A DNA stretch of 64,000 bases from JAUWCL01 sp964599375 (lineage in GTDB: Bacteria; Krumholzibacteriota; Krumholzibacteriia; Krumholzibacteriales; Krumholzibacteriaceae). The stretch covers positions 37,122 to 101,121 of the forward strand of contig CAZREW010000011.1 in assembly GCA_964599375.1 (NCBI GenBank), given 5' to 3'. The notes under the pieces were generated by a model. It searched no databases. It worked only from the letters and a program-made list of their open reading frames with translations, and was not told the origin of the DNA. The number at the start of each line of letters is the position of its first letter. The stretch's first letter is position 1. Position numbers and translations under genes: made by a program. Positions 9,705-21,300 of this stretch are shown piece after piece.

Positions 9705-10094
9705 TCATGATTCCCCCCTCGCATCCCCACCTGCAGCCCGCTCATTGAACATGTCCTTGACCTCGATGTTCATCAGCACCCAGATAGTGTAGATTCCGAG
9801 GATCGTCCCGAAAGGGATGATCAGCAGGTTGATGAACCCCACGACGAGAAGCGTGATCCTCGCCCACTGCCTGTATTTAAGGACTCCGATACCGCCTATG
9901 AGCCCCGGCAGGCAGGGAACGAAGAGGCAGAAGCTTACCGACAGGCCTACTATCGACGTTATCGCCATCGCCTCAGGATCACCTGATATCATCCCGGCTC
10001 CGGCGACCACGGTGAATATGAGTATCGCGCTGAGGATCCCGAGCGCGCCCCACGCTATATGCAGTACGCCCAGTACCGTTATATGCTGCTCCAT
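9705..10094 (-). CDS. Small four-helix membrane protein, function unknown
   Basis: The 129 residues hold about four hydrophobic segments (8-32, 44-62, 78-96, 98-112) and a charged tail. A good ribosome site (AGGAG then a G/A-rich spacer) precedes the ATG. The gene lies 38 bases after the next gene upstream on the same strand, so the two are probably one transcript. I recognise no family beyond a general resemblance to small DUF4064-like membrane proteins. Confidence 0.75.
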   Translation of the reverse strand: MEQHITVLGVLHIAWGALGILSAILIFTVVAGAGMISGDPEAMAITSIVGLSVSFCLFVPCLPGLIGGIGVLKYRQWARITLLVVGFINLLIIPFGTILGIYTIWVLMNIEVKDMFNERAAGGDARGES

Positions 10095-10132
10095 CTTTTC
10101 CCCACTCCTTTCGGCTGTCCGCCTTACTGCGC

Positions 10133-10699
10133 TCAGAAATCCTCCAGATCTCCGAGCTCGGGGATCGATCTTCTCAGTTTCCTGTGCGTCTTTTTGAGAT
10201 CGTCGGCGATATCCTCTACCTTCTCAGCCTTCTTCTCGAGCTTGTCCGCCATCTTCTCAAGGTCCTCTGAATTTATCTCTATCTCTTTTTCCATGTCGTC
10301 GGAGTCGTACTCGTCAAGAAGGAGCTTCGCGACGCACGCCACAGCGCTCACGCCGAGCTTCGCCCCTTCCAGACCTACCGCGGCTCCATCCCTGGCCAGT
10401 TCCTTTGCCATTTCCACTATATTCTCATAATCCCTGTAGTAGCGCTTGAGCAATCTTTTCTGCTCCCTGTCAGTACTGACCTTCCGTCCGTCCACGTAGA
10501 GCTCGTAATCCTCCGTGATCTCGACGGTCCAGCCCTCGTCCTCGTGCTCGATGACGAGTGTGCCTTCCTCGAAATCGATGGTCTTATTGTCGAACGTCCA
10601 GTCGCCGTCGTGCCTGCATGCCTTGCGAGCATTGGCCCCCGAGGCCAGGGCCGCGGAAAGGACCAGCGCCAGTACGATCACGGTCGATCTGAGCTTCAT
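10133..10699 (-). CDS. Periplasmic DUF2884 (YggN-like) protein
   Basis: A clear signal peptide (cleavage after about ASGANA, residue 24) is followed by a short strand-rich part with the phrase LYVDGRKVS, then a long helical region with an alternating Lys/Glu segment (about 138-176) that is probably a coiled coil. The layout and the phrase 'D-G-A-A-V-G-L-E' resemble E. coli YggN (DUF2884), a periplasmic protein of unknown role. The start has a strong ribosome site (GGAGG, 7-base spacer). It is divergent from the lipoprotein gene at 11058. Confidence 0.75.
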   Translation of the reverse strand: MKLRSTVIVLALVLSAALASGANARKACRHDGDWTFDNKTIDFEEGTLVIEHEDEGWTVEITEDYELYVDGRKVSTDREQKRLLKRYYRDYENIVEMAKELARDGAAVGLEGAKLGVSAVACVAKLLLDEYDSDDMEKEIEINSEDLEKMADKLEKKAEKVEDIADDLKKTHRKLRRSIPELGDLEDF

Positions 10700-11057
10700 C
10701 AGGGAACCTCCGTAGATTATCGAAACGCCGCACCCGTATTGTGGTACGTAACGCGCGTCTGTTTGTTGCAGCCTCTTTCTCGTCCATGATATGTGTACCT
10801 GCGTGGACAGCCTGGCTCCCGATGTGTACCCTCAGGTTCACTCACGGGCAGGCATTGAAGAGGAACCATCACGCACCATACATATAACCCACTTATATTA
10901 CGGCAGTTACAAATATAGATGAGCGGCCGTGCAAATCGGCATCTCTCCTGCAATATTCCAGTCACATGAAGGTGTTTATAAATATCACAGATCAGGCATT
11001 GAGATGTAAATCAGGCAGACCGGGAATATTTGATTCACCCATGGGAAGGAGAAGAGG
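10700..11057. other. Divergent intergenic region
   Basis: These 358 bases separate two genes that point away from each other, so they should hold both promoters. The part at 10870-10990 is markedly AT-rich. I cannot pick out a convincing -35/-10 pair, a coding frame with a ribosome site, or an RNA gene. Confidence 0.5.
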
Positions 11058-12215
11058 ATGAAGAGATCTCTCACATTTTCGACGATCCTCGTCTTCGCGT
11101 TGCTCGCGGCCGGATGCGGATCGGTCAGTGACGACACCGCGTCGCCGGTGAACACTGAAGACATACAGCTTCAGGTCGTCGACCTCGATTCGCCGACGGG
11201 CGGGCTCACCGAGACTGACGAAAAGCCGCTCTTCGGCGAGCCGGAGGCTTTCATGGCTGTCGAGCAGGGAGAGGGCGAAGAGTGCGAATACCAGGATCCT
11301 CTCCTCGACGAGGAGCATGTCCGCGAGATGGAGCGCAGGCACGGCGTAAGGATCTACCGGTTCCGCGCCCTCTGGGGCAAGATGGCAGACGCCGTGGACG
11401 ATCTGGCCGTGGCGGACTGCTGCGGCGTTGACTGGTCTGGAGGCATGAAGCTCGAGGGCGGCGTGATCGTGATCGAGCGTGTCATCAGGTTTGAGCCGAA
11501 TGACGAGATAAACCGCACGGGGCCTAACACCATCAGGTGGAAATCAAAGACCTGCTCCCACGTCGACGGCATCCAGGTCCGTCTGATAGTCCCGCCGGCG
11601 GCGGCGCGTGATTCGACCGTTGTGGTCGAGGCGGCTACTGACGCAGTAAGGCCTGAGCCGAAGCTGACGATAGTGGCCGGCCCGTACGAGCGTACATTCA
11701 CACTCGACGAACTTGCTGCGATGAGGGTGATCCAGCCGGTCGACAGGTGCAACGACTACATGGCTGTAGCGAGCCATCGCATCCTTCCCGGCTGCCCGAG
11801 CGGATATCTCCTCGGCAGCTGGAACAGAGCGAGTCAGCCCGATACCCTCTACAACGAGGAGACGGGCAAGATCCGCGGCGTGGTCCTCGGACACTTCAAG
11901 GGGATCTGGGTCAGCGAGAGAGGCTGGGCCGTCGGCCACGTAAGGGGCTTCTACGGCGTGAACAGCAATCTCGAGCGAAAGTTCTTCGGCAAGTACATCA
12001 ACCCGAAGGGCGAGTTCATGGGTATCATCGCAGGCGACTGGGATGTATACCCGACCCTCGCCGCCAGTCCAGCGGGCGAGATGGGATCGTTCGAGGGCCT
12101 CTGGTACGGCCGCAATCACGGAATCAAGGGACGCCTGAAGGGAGATTGGGTCACCTCTGCGGGCCAGGGATACTTCAAGGGTATCTGGGATATGCTTTGC
12201 AATGAGAGGATGTGA
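11058..12215 (+). CDS. Lipoprotein with C-terminal glycine-aromatic repeats, function unknown
   Basis: The N-terminus is a lipoprotein signal with lipobox LLAAGC (Cys20). The middle (about 115-220) is a soluble domain with DCC and CSH cysteine motifs. The last 110 residues repeat a G-x-(F/L/V)-(K/R)-G-(I/F/D)-(W/Y) unit: GHFKGIW, GHVRGFY, GRLKGDW and GYFKGIW, with related GIIAGDW and GLWYGRN. Such glycine/aromatic repeats suggest stacked beta-hairpins. An AAGGAGAAGAGG ribosome site sits directly before the ATG, and a strong terminator follows. The gene is probably a single-gene unit. I do not recognise the family. Confidence 0.8.
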   Translation: MKRSLTFSTILVFALLAAGCGSVSDDTASPVNTEDIQLQVVDLDSPTGGLTETDEKPLFGEPEAFMAVEQGEGEECEYQDPLLDEEHVREMERRHGVRIYRFRALWGKMADAVDDLAVADCCGVDWSGGMKLEGGVIVIERVIRFEPNDEINRTGPNTIRWKSKTCSHVDGIQVRLIVPPAAARDSTVVVEAATDAVRPEPKLTIVAGPYERTFTLDELAAMRVIQPVDRCNDYMAVASHRILPGCPSGYLLGSWNRASQPDTLYNEETGKIRGVVLGHFKGIWVSERGWAVGHVRGFYGVNSNLERKFFGKYINPKGEFMGIIAGDWDVYPTLAASPAGEMGSFEGLWYGRNHGIKGRLKGDWVTSAGQGYFKGIWDMLCNERM

Positions 12216-12232
12216 CATCCACCTCTTGCGCG

Positions 12233-12267
12233 GGGGGAGAGCCTGGCGGGGCGCTCCCCCTATTTTT
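12233..12267 (+). terminator. Rho-independent terminator of the lipoprotein gene
   Basis: The arms GGGGGAG (12233-12239) and CTCCCCC (12254-12260) form a 7-bp stem, followed by TATTTTT. It lies 18 bases after the stop codon, in a convergent gap. Confidence 0.75.
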
Positions 12268-12337
12268 ATGTCCGGGCGGGCACCGACCCGGCCGGGTTCA
12301 CGCCTGGACCCAGCCTGGGCCGCGCCCGCCTTCGACC

Positions 12338-13156
12338 TTATATCAGGCCGTTCGCCAGAGGGGCCACTCCCTCCCTCGTGAACGACCGCGACGTCACCCT
12401 GACTATCTCCCCATGTATAATGCTGTTTCCCGCCACTATGTTTCCTGACGACAGATATCCGCCGCCGCCGAAGAAATCGCTTACGACCCCTCCCGCCTCC
12501 TCTATCATCAGCGCCCCGGCCGCCATGTCCCACGGCTTGAGGCAGAGCTCCCAGAATCCTTCGAGCCTGCCGGCGGCCAGGTGGGCCAGGTCGAGGACAG
12601 CCGCGCCCGCGCGCCTTACGCCTCTACACCTGAGAAAAAGCTCCCTGAACGTCGCGAGGTAGGGATCGAGGTACCCGTAGTTGCGGAATGGAAAACCGGT
12701 CCCGAGAAGAGAGCTCGCGAGACTCCGCTCCGGGGAGATCGTCAGCCTCCGGCCGCCCAGAAAGGCGCCGGAGCCCCTCGCCGCGGTGAACAGCTCGTCC
12801 CTGAGGGGGTCGTACGTCGCCCCGATGACGGGCTTTCTCTCCTCGATAAGCGCGACGCTCACGCCGACCTGTGGATACCCGTGTATGAAGTTTGTCGTCC
12901 CGTCGAGCGGATCGATCACCCAGAAGAGCCTCTCGCCGGCCCTGCCCCCTCCCTCTTCTCCCATCACGGGGATATCGGGAAACGCTGCGGTCAGCATCGA
13001 GACGATCAGTCCCTCGCTCGCCAGATCCGTCGCCGTCACAAAGTCGTTACGTTCCTTCTCCACGATCTCGAGGCCGTCCCTCTCGCCGAACCTCTCCTTC
13101 ACCAGGCTCCCGGCGGCCAGCACAGCCTTTGAGGCTACATCGATCCTCTCGTCCAT
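12338..13156 (-). CDS. suhB: Inositol monophosphatase family protein
   Basis: The 272 residues match the usual IMPase length. The Mg-binding signature is complete: Glu67/Glu68 in GEEGG, then WVIDPLDGTTNF with Asp82 and Asp85, and the later Asp210 in PWDMAAG. The expected reaction is inositol-1-phosphate to inositol, although members of this superfamily also act on fructose-1,6-bisphosphate or PAP. The start is one base after the stop of the LysR gene, so both share a transcript. Divergent inositol-3-phosphate synthase at 14187 supplies the substrate, which makes true IMPase activity likely. Confidence 0.92.
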   Translation of the reverse strand: MDERIDVASKAVLAAGSLVKERFGERDGLEIVEKERNDFVTATDLASEGLIVSMLTAAFPDIPVMGEEGGGRAGERLFWVIDPLDGTTNFIHGYPQVGVSVALIEERKPVIGATYDPLRDELFTAARGSGAFLGGRRLTISPERSLASSLLGTGFPFRNYGYLDPYLATFRELFLRCRGVRRAGAAVLDLAHLAAGRLEGFWELCLKPWDMAAGALMIEEAGGVVSDFFGGGGYLSSGNIVAGNSIIHGEIVRVTSRSFTREGVAPLANGLI

Positions 13157-13157
13157 C

Positions 13158-14075
13158 TCAGTCCCTTTCCTCTATCCCGGGCAGGCCTGTCCCGAGTTCG
13201 TCTCTCATCACGCCGAGAAACGCCCTCGCGGCAGCGCTCAGGCGCCTTTTCTCCGGGATCATCAGTCCTATCGACCTCTCGATCCTCAATCCCCTGACCC
13301 TGGCTCGCGCCAGGTCTCCGCGTTCCATCTCACCCCTGACCGTCTCGTACGGAAGTATCGAGAGACCGAGGCCGGAGGAGACGAGATTCTTTATCGCCTC
13401 CTGGCTGTCAATCTCCATTTCGACTTCGACCGTTACGCCCATCCTCAGCAGAGCCGCCTCGATCATCCGCCTTGTAACCGATTCCCTGTGAAACGAGATG
13501 AACGGATACGAGGCGAACGTTCCGATGTTCACTCCTCGTTTCGCCGCGGCAGGGTGCCCACGCGGGGCTATGGGGACGAGCTTCTCCCTGAATATCTCGG
13601 TCTCGGTCATTCCTGACCGCTTCTCCCCGGACATCGTCCCGACAACGAGGTCGAGCCTGCCGTCGAGCATCCTCCCGATGAGGGGCATCGTGGATGAGAC
13701 TTCGACCCTGAGCTCTATGCCTGGATACATGCTCCTGAAGGATGAATAGACCGCTGGAAGAATGTATATGCTTGCCGCGTCGATAGTGCCTATCGACACC
13801 TCTCCGCTGGCGAGCCCCGCGATCCCCGAGAACTCCCCCTCCATCTCCTTCTCGAGCGCAGAGATCCTCCTCGCGTACTCGAGCGCTTTCCTGCCCGCCG
13901 GGGTGAACCTGATCTCCCTCCCCACGACATCGAAAAGAGCGGTCCCCAGGTCCTCCTGGAGCTTTTTGAGCTGGATGCTGACCGCGGGCTGGGTGACGAA
14001 ATTCTCCCTCGCCGCGGAGGTCATGCTTCCCGTCTCATCGACGCTGATCAGGTATTTCAAGGCTCTCATATCCAT
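13158..14075 (-). CDS. LysR-family transcriptional regulator
   Basis: The protein has 305 residues: an N-terminal winged helix-turn-helix (about 1-60, with TSAARENFVTQPAVSIQLKK), then the periplasmic-binding-like effector domain. It is co-transcribed with the IMPase gene and divergent from ino1, the classical layout for a LysR regulator that controls its divergent neighbour. The effector is unknown; a phosphorylated sugar or inositol compound is a reasonable guess. An AT-rich palindrome lies in the shared promoter region. Confidence 0.93.
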   Translation of the reverse strand: MDMRALKYLISVDETGSMTSAARENFVTQPAVSIQLKKLQEDLGTALFDVVGREIRFTPAGRKALEYARRISALEKEMEGEFSGIAGLASGEVSIGTIDAASIYILPAVYSSFRSMYPGIELRVEVSSTMPLIGRMLDGRLDLVVGTMSGEKRSGMTETEIFREKLVPIAPRGHPAAAKRGVNIGTFASYPFISFHRESVTRRMIEAALLRMGVTVEVEMEIDSQEAIKNLVSSGLGLSILPYETVRGEMERGDLARARVRGLRIERSIGLMIPEKRRLSAAARAFLGVMRDELGTGLPGIEERD

Positions 14076-14092
14076 AATATTTATTTATCCTT

Positions 14093-14109
14093 TTTATTAG
14101 TATAATAAA
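14093..14109. promoter_or_regulatory. LysR-type operator palindrome over the ino1 -10 region
   Basis: The sequence is a perfect 7-3-7 palindrome, TTTATTA-GTA-TAATAAA. It contains the T-N11-A core expected for LysR sites (T14095, A14107) and a TATAAT at 14101-14106 that could be the ino1 -10 box. It lies between the LysR start and the ino1 start. Binding is inferred, not shown. Confidence 0.45.
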
Positions 14110-14186
14110 TTTGATTAATCCTGTCAAGGGTGAGAGATTGGTCGGGAAGATTACAGCACGAGGTCTATCCGAGAGAAAGGACGATC

Positions 14187-15503
<1,317 letters not shown>

Positions 15504-15530
15504 GTCCGTGCTGAAATGTCAGATGAAGGG

Positions 15531-15557
15531 GCCTGCCGGCTGCGGCGGGCTCTTTTT
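15531..15557 (+). terminator. Rho-independent terminator of ino1
   Basis: GCCTGCCG pairs with CGGCGGGC (one G-T wobble) and is followed by TCTTTTT. It lies about 28 bases after the ino1 stop and just before the convergent TrkA-C gene ends. Confidence 0.75.
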
Positions 15558-16237
15558 CATGATTGAACCTTGTCCTCTTCGACCGCCGCCACGATATTGT
15601 TGAGCGGACCGAAACAGACAAGCCTGTCGTCGGGGTGTATCGTCTCTCCTGCCTTCGGCGTCGGGATCATCCCGTGCCCCCTGCGAATCGCCAGCACCAG
15701 TACGTCGCTGCTCGTCAGACCCGACTCCGAGAGAGTCTTCCCGGCCAGGCTGTCGGATGCCCTGACGAGCACCTCCGCGATCCCGTAGCCCCGCGCGAGA
15801 CTCATTATCTGGTTGAAGGCGCCCATCGAGAAGTGCGTACTCCTCGACAGCCGCTTCATGATGAAGTTCTCCAGAAGCGAGTCGAGCCCTTTCGAGAGAG
15901 GGAACGCGAGAAGGGCGAGGCCGATGAGGCCTATGACGCCGAACTTCGCCAGCGCGTTGGTCACGTTCGACCCCTGCAGGGAGAGAAAGAGCATCGCTAG
16001 CGCGGTCACTATCCCCGCGTTTCCGAGGATCATCAGCGCCTTGAGCACCTTGCGCCTGCGCGGGTGGTTGACTATGTTCTCCGCTTCCGATGTTGTGAAC
16101 CCGGTCCCGGTGAAGGCGGACAGCGCCTGAAACGCGGCGGTCTCCCTGTCAATCCCCGTCATGCGCAGCGCAATCGCCCCTACCTTCACTATCAGCGCCG
16201 ATATAAGGATCACTACTATCAGGATGACCAGAGACAT
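15557..16237 (-). CDS. Membrane protein with TrkA C-terminal (RCK_C) domain
   Basis: About 226 residues. The N-terminal half has three hydrophobic helices (about 2-22, 68-88, 95-115) with the phrase FQALSAFTGTGFTTSEAENI, which resembles a K+ channel/Trk pore stretch (TGTGFTT). The C-terminal 80 residues are a TrkA-C/RCK_C ligand-binding domain, with the ending DDRLVCFGP. A K+ or other cation transport or sensing role is likely, but a full Trk pore is absent. ATG 16237 has AAGGG 7 bases upstream, whereas the GTG at 16243 is too close to that site. The gene lies 20 bases beyond a strong terminator of degP. Confidence 0.85.
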   Translation of the reverse strand: MSLVILIVVILISALIVKVGAIALRMTGIDRETAAFQALSAFTGTGFTTSEAENIVNHPRRRKVLKALMILGNAGIVTALAMLFLSLQGSNVTNALAKFGVIGLIGLALLAFPLSKGLDSLLENFIMKRLSRSTHFSMGAFNQIMSLARGYGIAEVLVRASDSLAGKTLSESGLTSSDVLVLAIRRGHGMIPTPKAGETIHPDDRLVCFGPLNNIVAAVEEDKVQS

Positions 16238-16254
16238 ATCCACGCCCTTTCAAC

Positions 16255-16280
16255 AAAAGGGCCGGGCACAGGCCCGGCCC
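16255..16280 (-). terminator. Rho-independent terminator of the DegP-like gene
   Basis: A perfect 9-bp stem, GGGCCGGGC/GCCCGGCCC (16259-16267 and 16272-16280), has a 4-base loop. Read on the minus strand it is followed by TTTTGTTG. It sits 26 bases after the stop of the protease gene. Confidence 0.85.
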
Positions 16281-16305
16281 TGAACCGATAAGACCGCTGC
16301 GGAGG

Positions 16306-17739
16306 CTACTGCCTGATCATCGTGTAGAAATATCCGCCCCCGCGGAAGATGACGACCATGACCTTGTCCTTGTCATAATCATCCATTACCTTCCTGAAGT
16401 CATCAAGATTCTCTATCTGTTTCTTGTCCACCTCGACGATCACGTCGGCCCGCTTGAGTCCGGCTTTGGCGGCCGGGGTCCCCTGCTGGACGTCGGTCAC
16501 GATCACGCCGTTGATGTCGTCCGGCAGGCCGAGCGACTCCCGGTAGTCGTCCTGAATGTTCTGGAGGCCGACCCCGAGGAAGAGCGGTGAGATAGCCTCG
16601 GCGTTACTCTCTACCGCACGCCCGGCGTTCTCCTCTGGTTTCTCGCCTACCTCGAGGCTCACCGTCTTCTTCTTGCCATCCCTGACGAGTACTACGTCGA
16701 CCTTCTGTCCCGGCACCGCGTCCGCGGCGAGCATCCTGAACTGCTCCACGCCAGTTATCTTCTTCCCGTCGAACTCGACAATGACATCGCCGCGCTTTAT
16801 CTTCGCCTTTTCGGCAGGCGTGTCGGAGCCGACGTTCGTCACGAGCACTCCCTCCTTGCCCGACAGATCGAAGTAATCGACCATATCGCTTGTTATCTCT
16901 TCAGGATACACGCCGACGTACCCTCTCACCACGCGGCCGTCCTTTATAAGCTTGTCCATTATCGAACGGGCGAAATCTATCGGGATGGCGAACCCGATCC
17001 CCTGGCTGCCCCCAGATCTGGAGGCTATCGCCGTGTTTATACCAATAAGCTCGCCCTTCTCGTTGATAAGGGCTCCGCCAGAGTTGCCGGGATTGATCGC
17101 CGCGTCGGTTTGGATGAAATCCTCGTATTCGACCAGCCCGAGGGATTTCCCCTGGGCGCTGATTATTCCCTTGGTGACGGTCTGGCCTATCCCGAACGGA
17201 TACCCTATCGCGATCACCGTCTCACCGAGGCGCAATCCTGCCGAGCTGCCGAGCGTTATCTCGGGGAGGTCTCCACTATCTACTCTTATGACCGCGACGT
17301 CCGACCTCGAGTCGGCGCCAACGACCTCCGCGTCCAGCTCTCTCCCGTCATGCAATATTACCTTGACGTCGCTGGCCCCGCCGACGAGATGATTGTTCGT
17401 CAGGATATATCCGTCACTGCTGACTATCACTCCCGAACCAAGATTGTTCTGCTCCTGCTGGCTCGGACCGTTGAAGAACCTCCGCCAGAAGGGATCGTCC
17501 ATCATCGGGTGCCTGAACTCGACGACCGTGGTCGACTTTATGCAGACTACCGACTTGCTCACCCTGTCGATGACGTCGGGCAGGCTCTCTGTCTGCTGCG
17601 CGGCGGCTGACGCCGGCGCCGATATGAGAGAGGCTGCCCCGTCGATCGAGCTGGATCTTCCACCGAAAAAGCCAGCCATGAATAAGGCCGCAGCCAGCAG
17701 CAGGGCGATCGCTACGGGAAATCTCACTCTTCTGTTCAT
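16306..17739 (-). CDS. degP: DegP/HtrA-type periplasmic serine protease with two PDZ domains
   Basis: A hydrophobic N-terminal helix (8-25) is a signal peptide or anchor. The trypsin-like domain has His117 (TNNHLVG), Asp147 (SDVAV) and Ser220 (PGNSGG), a complete triad. Two PDZ domains follow at about 275-365 and 390-475. The 477 residues equal E. coli DegP in length and plan. The role is degradation and refolding of misfolded envelope proteins. The start has a GGAGG ribosome site with a 7-base spacer. The gene has its own terminator. Confidence 0.95.
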   Translation of the reverse strand: MNRRVRFPVAIALLLAAALFMAGFFGGRSSSIDGAASLISAPASAAAQQTESLPDVIDRVSKSVVCIKSTTVVEFRHPMMDDPFWRRFFNGPSQQEQNNLGSGVIVSSDGYILTNNHLVGGASDVKVILHDGRELDAEVVGADSRSDVAVIRVDSGDLPEITLGSSAGLRLGETVIAIGYPFGIGQTVTKGIISAQGKSLGLVEYEDFIQTDAAINPGNSGGALINEKGELIGINTAIASRSGGSQGIGFAIPIDFARSIMDKLIKDGRVVRGYVGVYPEEITSDMVDYFDLSGKEGVLVTNVGSDTPAEKAKIKRGDVIVEFDGKKITGVEQFRMLAADAVPGQKVDVVLVRDGKKKTVSLEVGEKPEENAGRAVESNAEAISPLFLGVGLQNIQDDYRESLGLPDDINGVIVTDVQQGTPAAKAGLKRADVIVEVDKKQIENLDDFRKVMDDYDKDKVMVVIFRGGGYFYTMIRQ

Positions 17740-17854
17740 ACCGCTACCTCCATGATCAGTGTGAATCGTACTGCTTCCCCGTTATATCTCGATGGCAGCG
17801 AAAAGTTCCAGTCCGGTATCATTCCGGCCGGGAAATATCGCTGAGTGATTCTAC

Positions 17855-18142
17855 TCAAAGTCTTATCTCAAACCGGGCGAAACCGGCGGGAGGGACCTCG
17901 GTGACCTTCAGACCGCTCACCCTCGAACCGGGCGGCCCCTTTCCGACGATCTCGATGAAATCGTCCACCCCTGCGGGATCCCCCTCGGCCACCGCCTCCA
18001 CCGACCCGTCGCTCATGTTGCGCACGTACCCCGCGAGACCTAGGTCCAGGGCGACACGGCGGGTGAAATACCTGAACCCGACCCCCTGAACGGCGCCTCT
18101 GACCATCACGCGGACACACTTGTTCTCGCTGGCTCCGGGCAT
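17855..18142 (-). CDS. acyP: Acylphosphatase
   Basis: The 95 residues match the small acylphosphatase fold. The signature GAVQGVGFRYFTRR holds the phosphate-binding Arg24, and catalytic Asn42 lies in YVRNMSDGSVEA. It hydrolyses acyl phosphates such as 1,3-bisphosphoglycerate. No strong ribosome site marks the start. ATG 18142 gives the usual family length; an ATG 33 bases upstream and longer forms up to 18232 are open and would add a non-family extension. Confidence 0.9.
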   Translation of the reverse strand: MPGASENKCVRVMVRGAVQGVGFRYFTRRVALDLGLAGYVRNMSDGSVEAVAEGDPAGVDDFIEIVGKGPPGSRVSGLKVTEVPPAGFARFEIRL

Positions 18143-18371
18143 CGCGTTCAGCCCCGCGGGCGACCGGTGCATGTGCAGTTGCATGACTTGAGGTTGCCGC
18201 TGACTTTTCCGCAGCTTGTCGGCATCTTCCACTTCCTTTGGGCCTGTTGATACTATCCGAATCAGGGACGCACTTCCAGCAAAATCACTTTAAGAAGGGT
18301 CCTGAACGTGCTATAATCCGGTTCTGTCAAATTTGTCACACTTCTCAAGCCCTGACCGGACCGGCAACGGG

Positions 18372-21300
18372 ATGAAAGCACGCTTCTTTGCTTCGCTCCT
18401 TGCTTTGCTGATTCTCGCCTCAGCCGCAAGGCCGGAAACGATTACAAGGGACCTGTCGTTCAGGTCTCCGCGGATTGTTGTGTCCGGAGGCGAAGCCGTA
18501 CTTTCCATAGATGGCTGCCGTACGATCGCCCGGGCCGGAGCGCCGATGGTGCCGGTCTACGCTGCCGTGTTCGTCCTTCCCCCGGGAGAAGAGATCGTCT
18601 CGGTCACAGTCACTCCCCTTGCGACAGAGATCCTGCCCATGCCGGCGCCGGCCACCCCGATGCCCGACCAGGTCTCGACGGGACGCGCGTGGTCAGGCGT
18701 AAAGGGCAGGGATCCGTCGATATACGGCGTCTCGGCCCACTGGCCCCCTTCGCCGGGAGAGCTTTCGACCGTCCAGCGAAAAGGCGGGATCGCTCTGGCG
18801 TACGTAAACATCTATCCGCTCAGGCCCTCCGGCTCGGGGGACACCGCCATCTTCACACCACAAGTGAGCGTCACCATAGAGACCAGCAGGGCTCTGTCAG
18901 CGGACAAAGGCTCTGCCGAACGGATGGCGGGAAGGTCCGCTACCGGCCTGTCGGCCCTGGTCGAGAATCCCGCCGGCCTGGACGCATACGGCCCGGACCG
19001 TGACACCGTACCGGGCAGTTATCTCTCGGCCAGCCCCGTCCCCTACGTCATCATAACCTCCACCGGGCTTGCAGGGCCGTTCGGGCAACTCGCCTCCTTC
19101 AGGGAAAGGCACGGGCTCAGGGTAAAGATCGTCACGACCGAATGGATAGACTCCAACTATGCCGGGGCCGACCTCCAGGAACGGATACGTGCTTTCATCC
19201 GATATGCGTGGCAGGAGTGGCAGACCGAGTATGTACTCCTCGGAGGCGACGACAGCGTCATCCCCCACCGGGGGATGTACGTGAAGGCGGGAACCGAGGT
19301 CGAGACTGACATACCGAGCGACCTCTACTACTCGTGCCTCGATGGAAACTGGAACAACGACGGGGATATCTACTTCGGCGAGCCGGGCGAGGAGGACCTA
19401 TTTCCAGAGGTGAGCGTGGGGAGGCTCCCGGTGGACAGCGCCTCCCAGATCGACGCATTCGTAGGCAAGCTGATCCTCTACACCGAGACCCCTCCTGCCG
19501 GCGCCGGCGTGACCGCCCTTATGGCCGGCGAGCTCCTATGGTCGATCGACGGGGTCGACACCTGGGGAGGCGACTGCAAGGACGAGATAGTGACGGGCTC
19601 TGACGACTTCGGATTCAGTACAGCGGGAATACAGGCGGATTTCACCGTCACGACCCTGTACGACCGCGATCTCGGCTCCTGGGGGCTCTCCGCTCTTGTC
19701 CCCCTGCTCAATTCAGGAGTGAACCTCGTCAACCATCTCGGTCACGCGAACCTGCACTCTGTCATGAGGCTCCCCATATACGACCTCTGGCGGCTCGACA
19801 ACGTGAGCGCGGGCCGGATGCCGTTCGTCTGCTACTCCCAGGGTTGCTACCCCGCCTCGTTCGACAACAGGGACGACGCAGGCGCCTACTACGCTGAAGA
19901 CTGCGTAGGAGAGCAACTCGTCACGGCTCCCGAGGGGGCCGTCGCCTTCGTGGGAAACACCCGCCTCGGCTGGAGCGCGCCCGGCTCCACATGCGGCGTC
20001 TCGCAGTTCTTCGACAGGCAGTTCTTCGACGCCTTGTTCGGGGAAGGCATCACCGCGATAGGCAGGGCGCTCGATGATTCGAGGGTCGACAACATACCGT
20101 TCCTGTCGTATGCCGCGGTAAGGTACGTGATGTATGAGATGTGCCTGCTCGGCGACCCGGCGATGGAGGTATGGACCCGCGAACCATCCGCCCTCACGGT
20201 CACCTGCACCGATTCTCTCGAGGCGGGCGAGGACTACTTCGAAGTGAACGTTTCGGGGGTGGACGGACCGGTCAAAAGCGCGCGCGTATCGCTTATGTCC
20301 GGCGACCCTGAGATCTACTACACTGAGCTTACTGGCTCCGACGGGTCGGCGAGGCTCTTCGTGAAAACGGCCGGCGCCGCTGAGCTCGAACTCGCCGTCC
20401 AGGCTTCGGGGTACTTCACTTACAACGCGCTTCTGCCAGTCGTCGAACCTGCACACCCCTCCCTCGAGATAGGATGGCTCGCCATCGATGACAGCGGAGC
20501 GTACGGCTCGGGTGACGGCGACGGCCTTATCGAGAGCGGAGAGACCGTAAAGATAGACCTGATCATATCGAACAATGGGAACGTGACTGCGGAAAACACC
20601 TTCATCAGGCTCGATACCGGGGACGACTTCCTCATTCCGATCGTCAATATACGCTCGCTCGGACACATGCCGCCGAAGACCTCTATGATAATGCCGGCCG
20701 CGTTCACGGTCGATGTGAGCGAATCCGCCCCCGACGGGCACCTTTCCAGTTTTGATATCGAGATCGAATCGGAGCTGGGCCGGCGGATATCGCGTCACAC
20801 GGTGGCCCTGAACGCGCCAGGCCTGGTACTAGATGCATTCTCGCTGAGCGATTCTCCCGACGGTAACGGTAACGGATGCCTGGAAGCCTGGGAGCACCTG
20901 ATCGTCGAGGCGGGCTGGACTAACAACGGGAGCGTCGACATAGTCTCCCCCGTGGTGACGGTCTCCTGTCCCGAGGACGGCTGGTGCAGGACGGTCAAAG
21001 CGCGGATGACTCTGGACGATATCCCCATCGGCGCGTCCGTCGTCCTGCCACATGCGCTGGAGATATTCGTCAGGGAGTCGACCCCGCCCTTCTCGCCAAT
21101 CGAGGTCATGCTTACATTCAGGGCGGTGAACATACCGTCCAGGACCGAGACTCTAAGGGTAGCGACGTGCGGGTATGAGCTGTCGGATCCCGCGGAAGGA
21201 CTTTCCGCCTGCAGACACTACTCGGTGACCGGATACGACGGATGGACGCTAACCGCCGATGACTTCGTGACGCCGCCGGGGAGCTGGAGATGCGGCGGAA

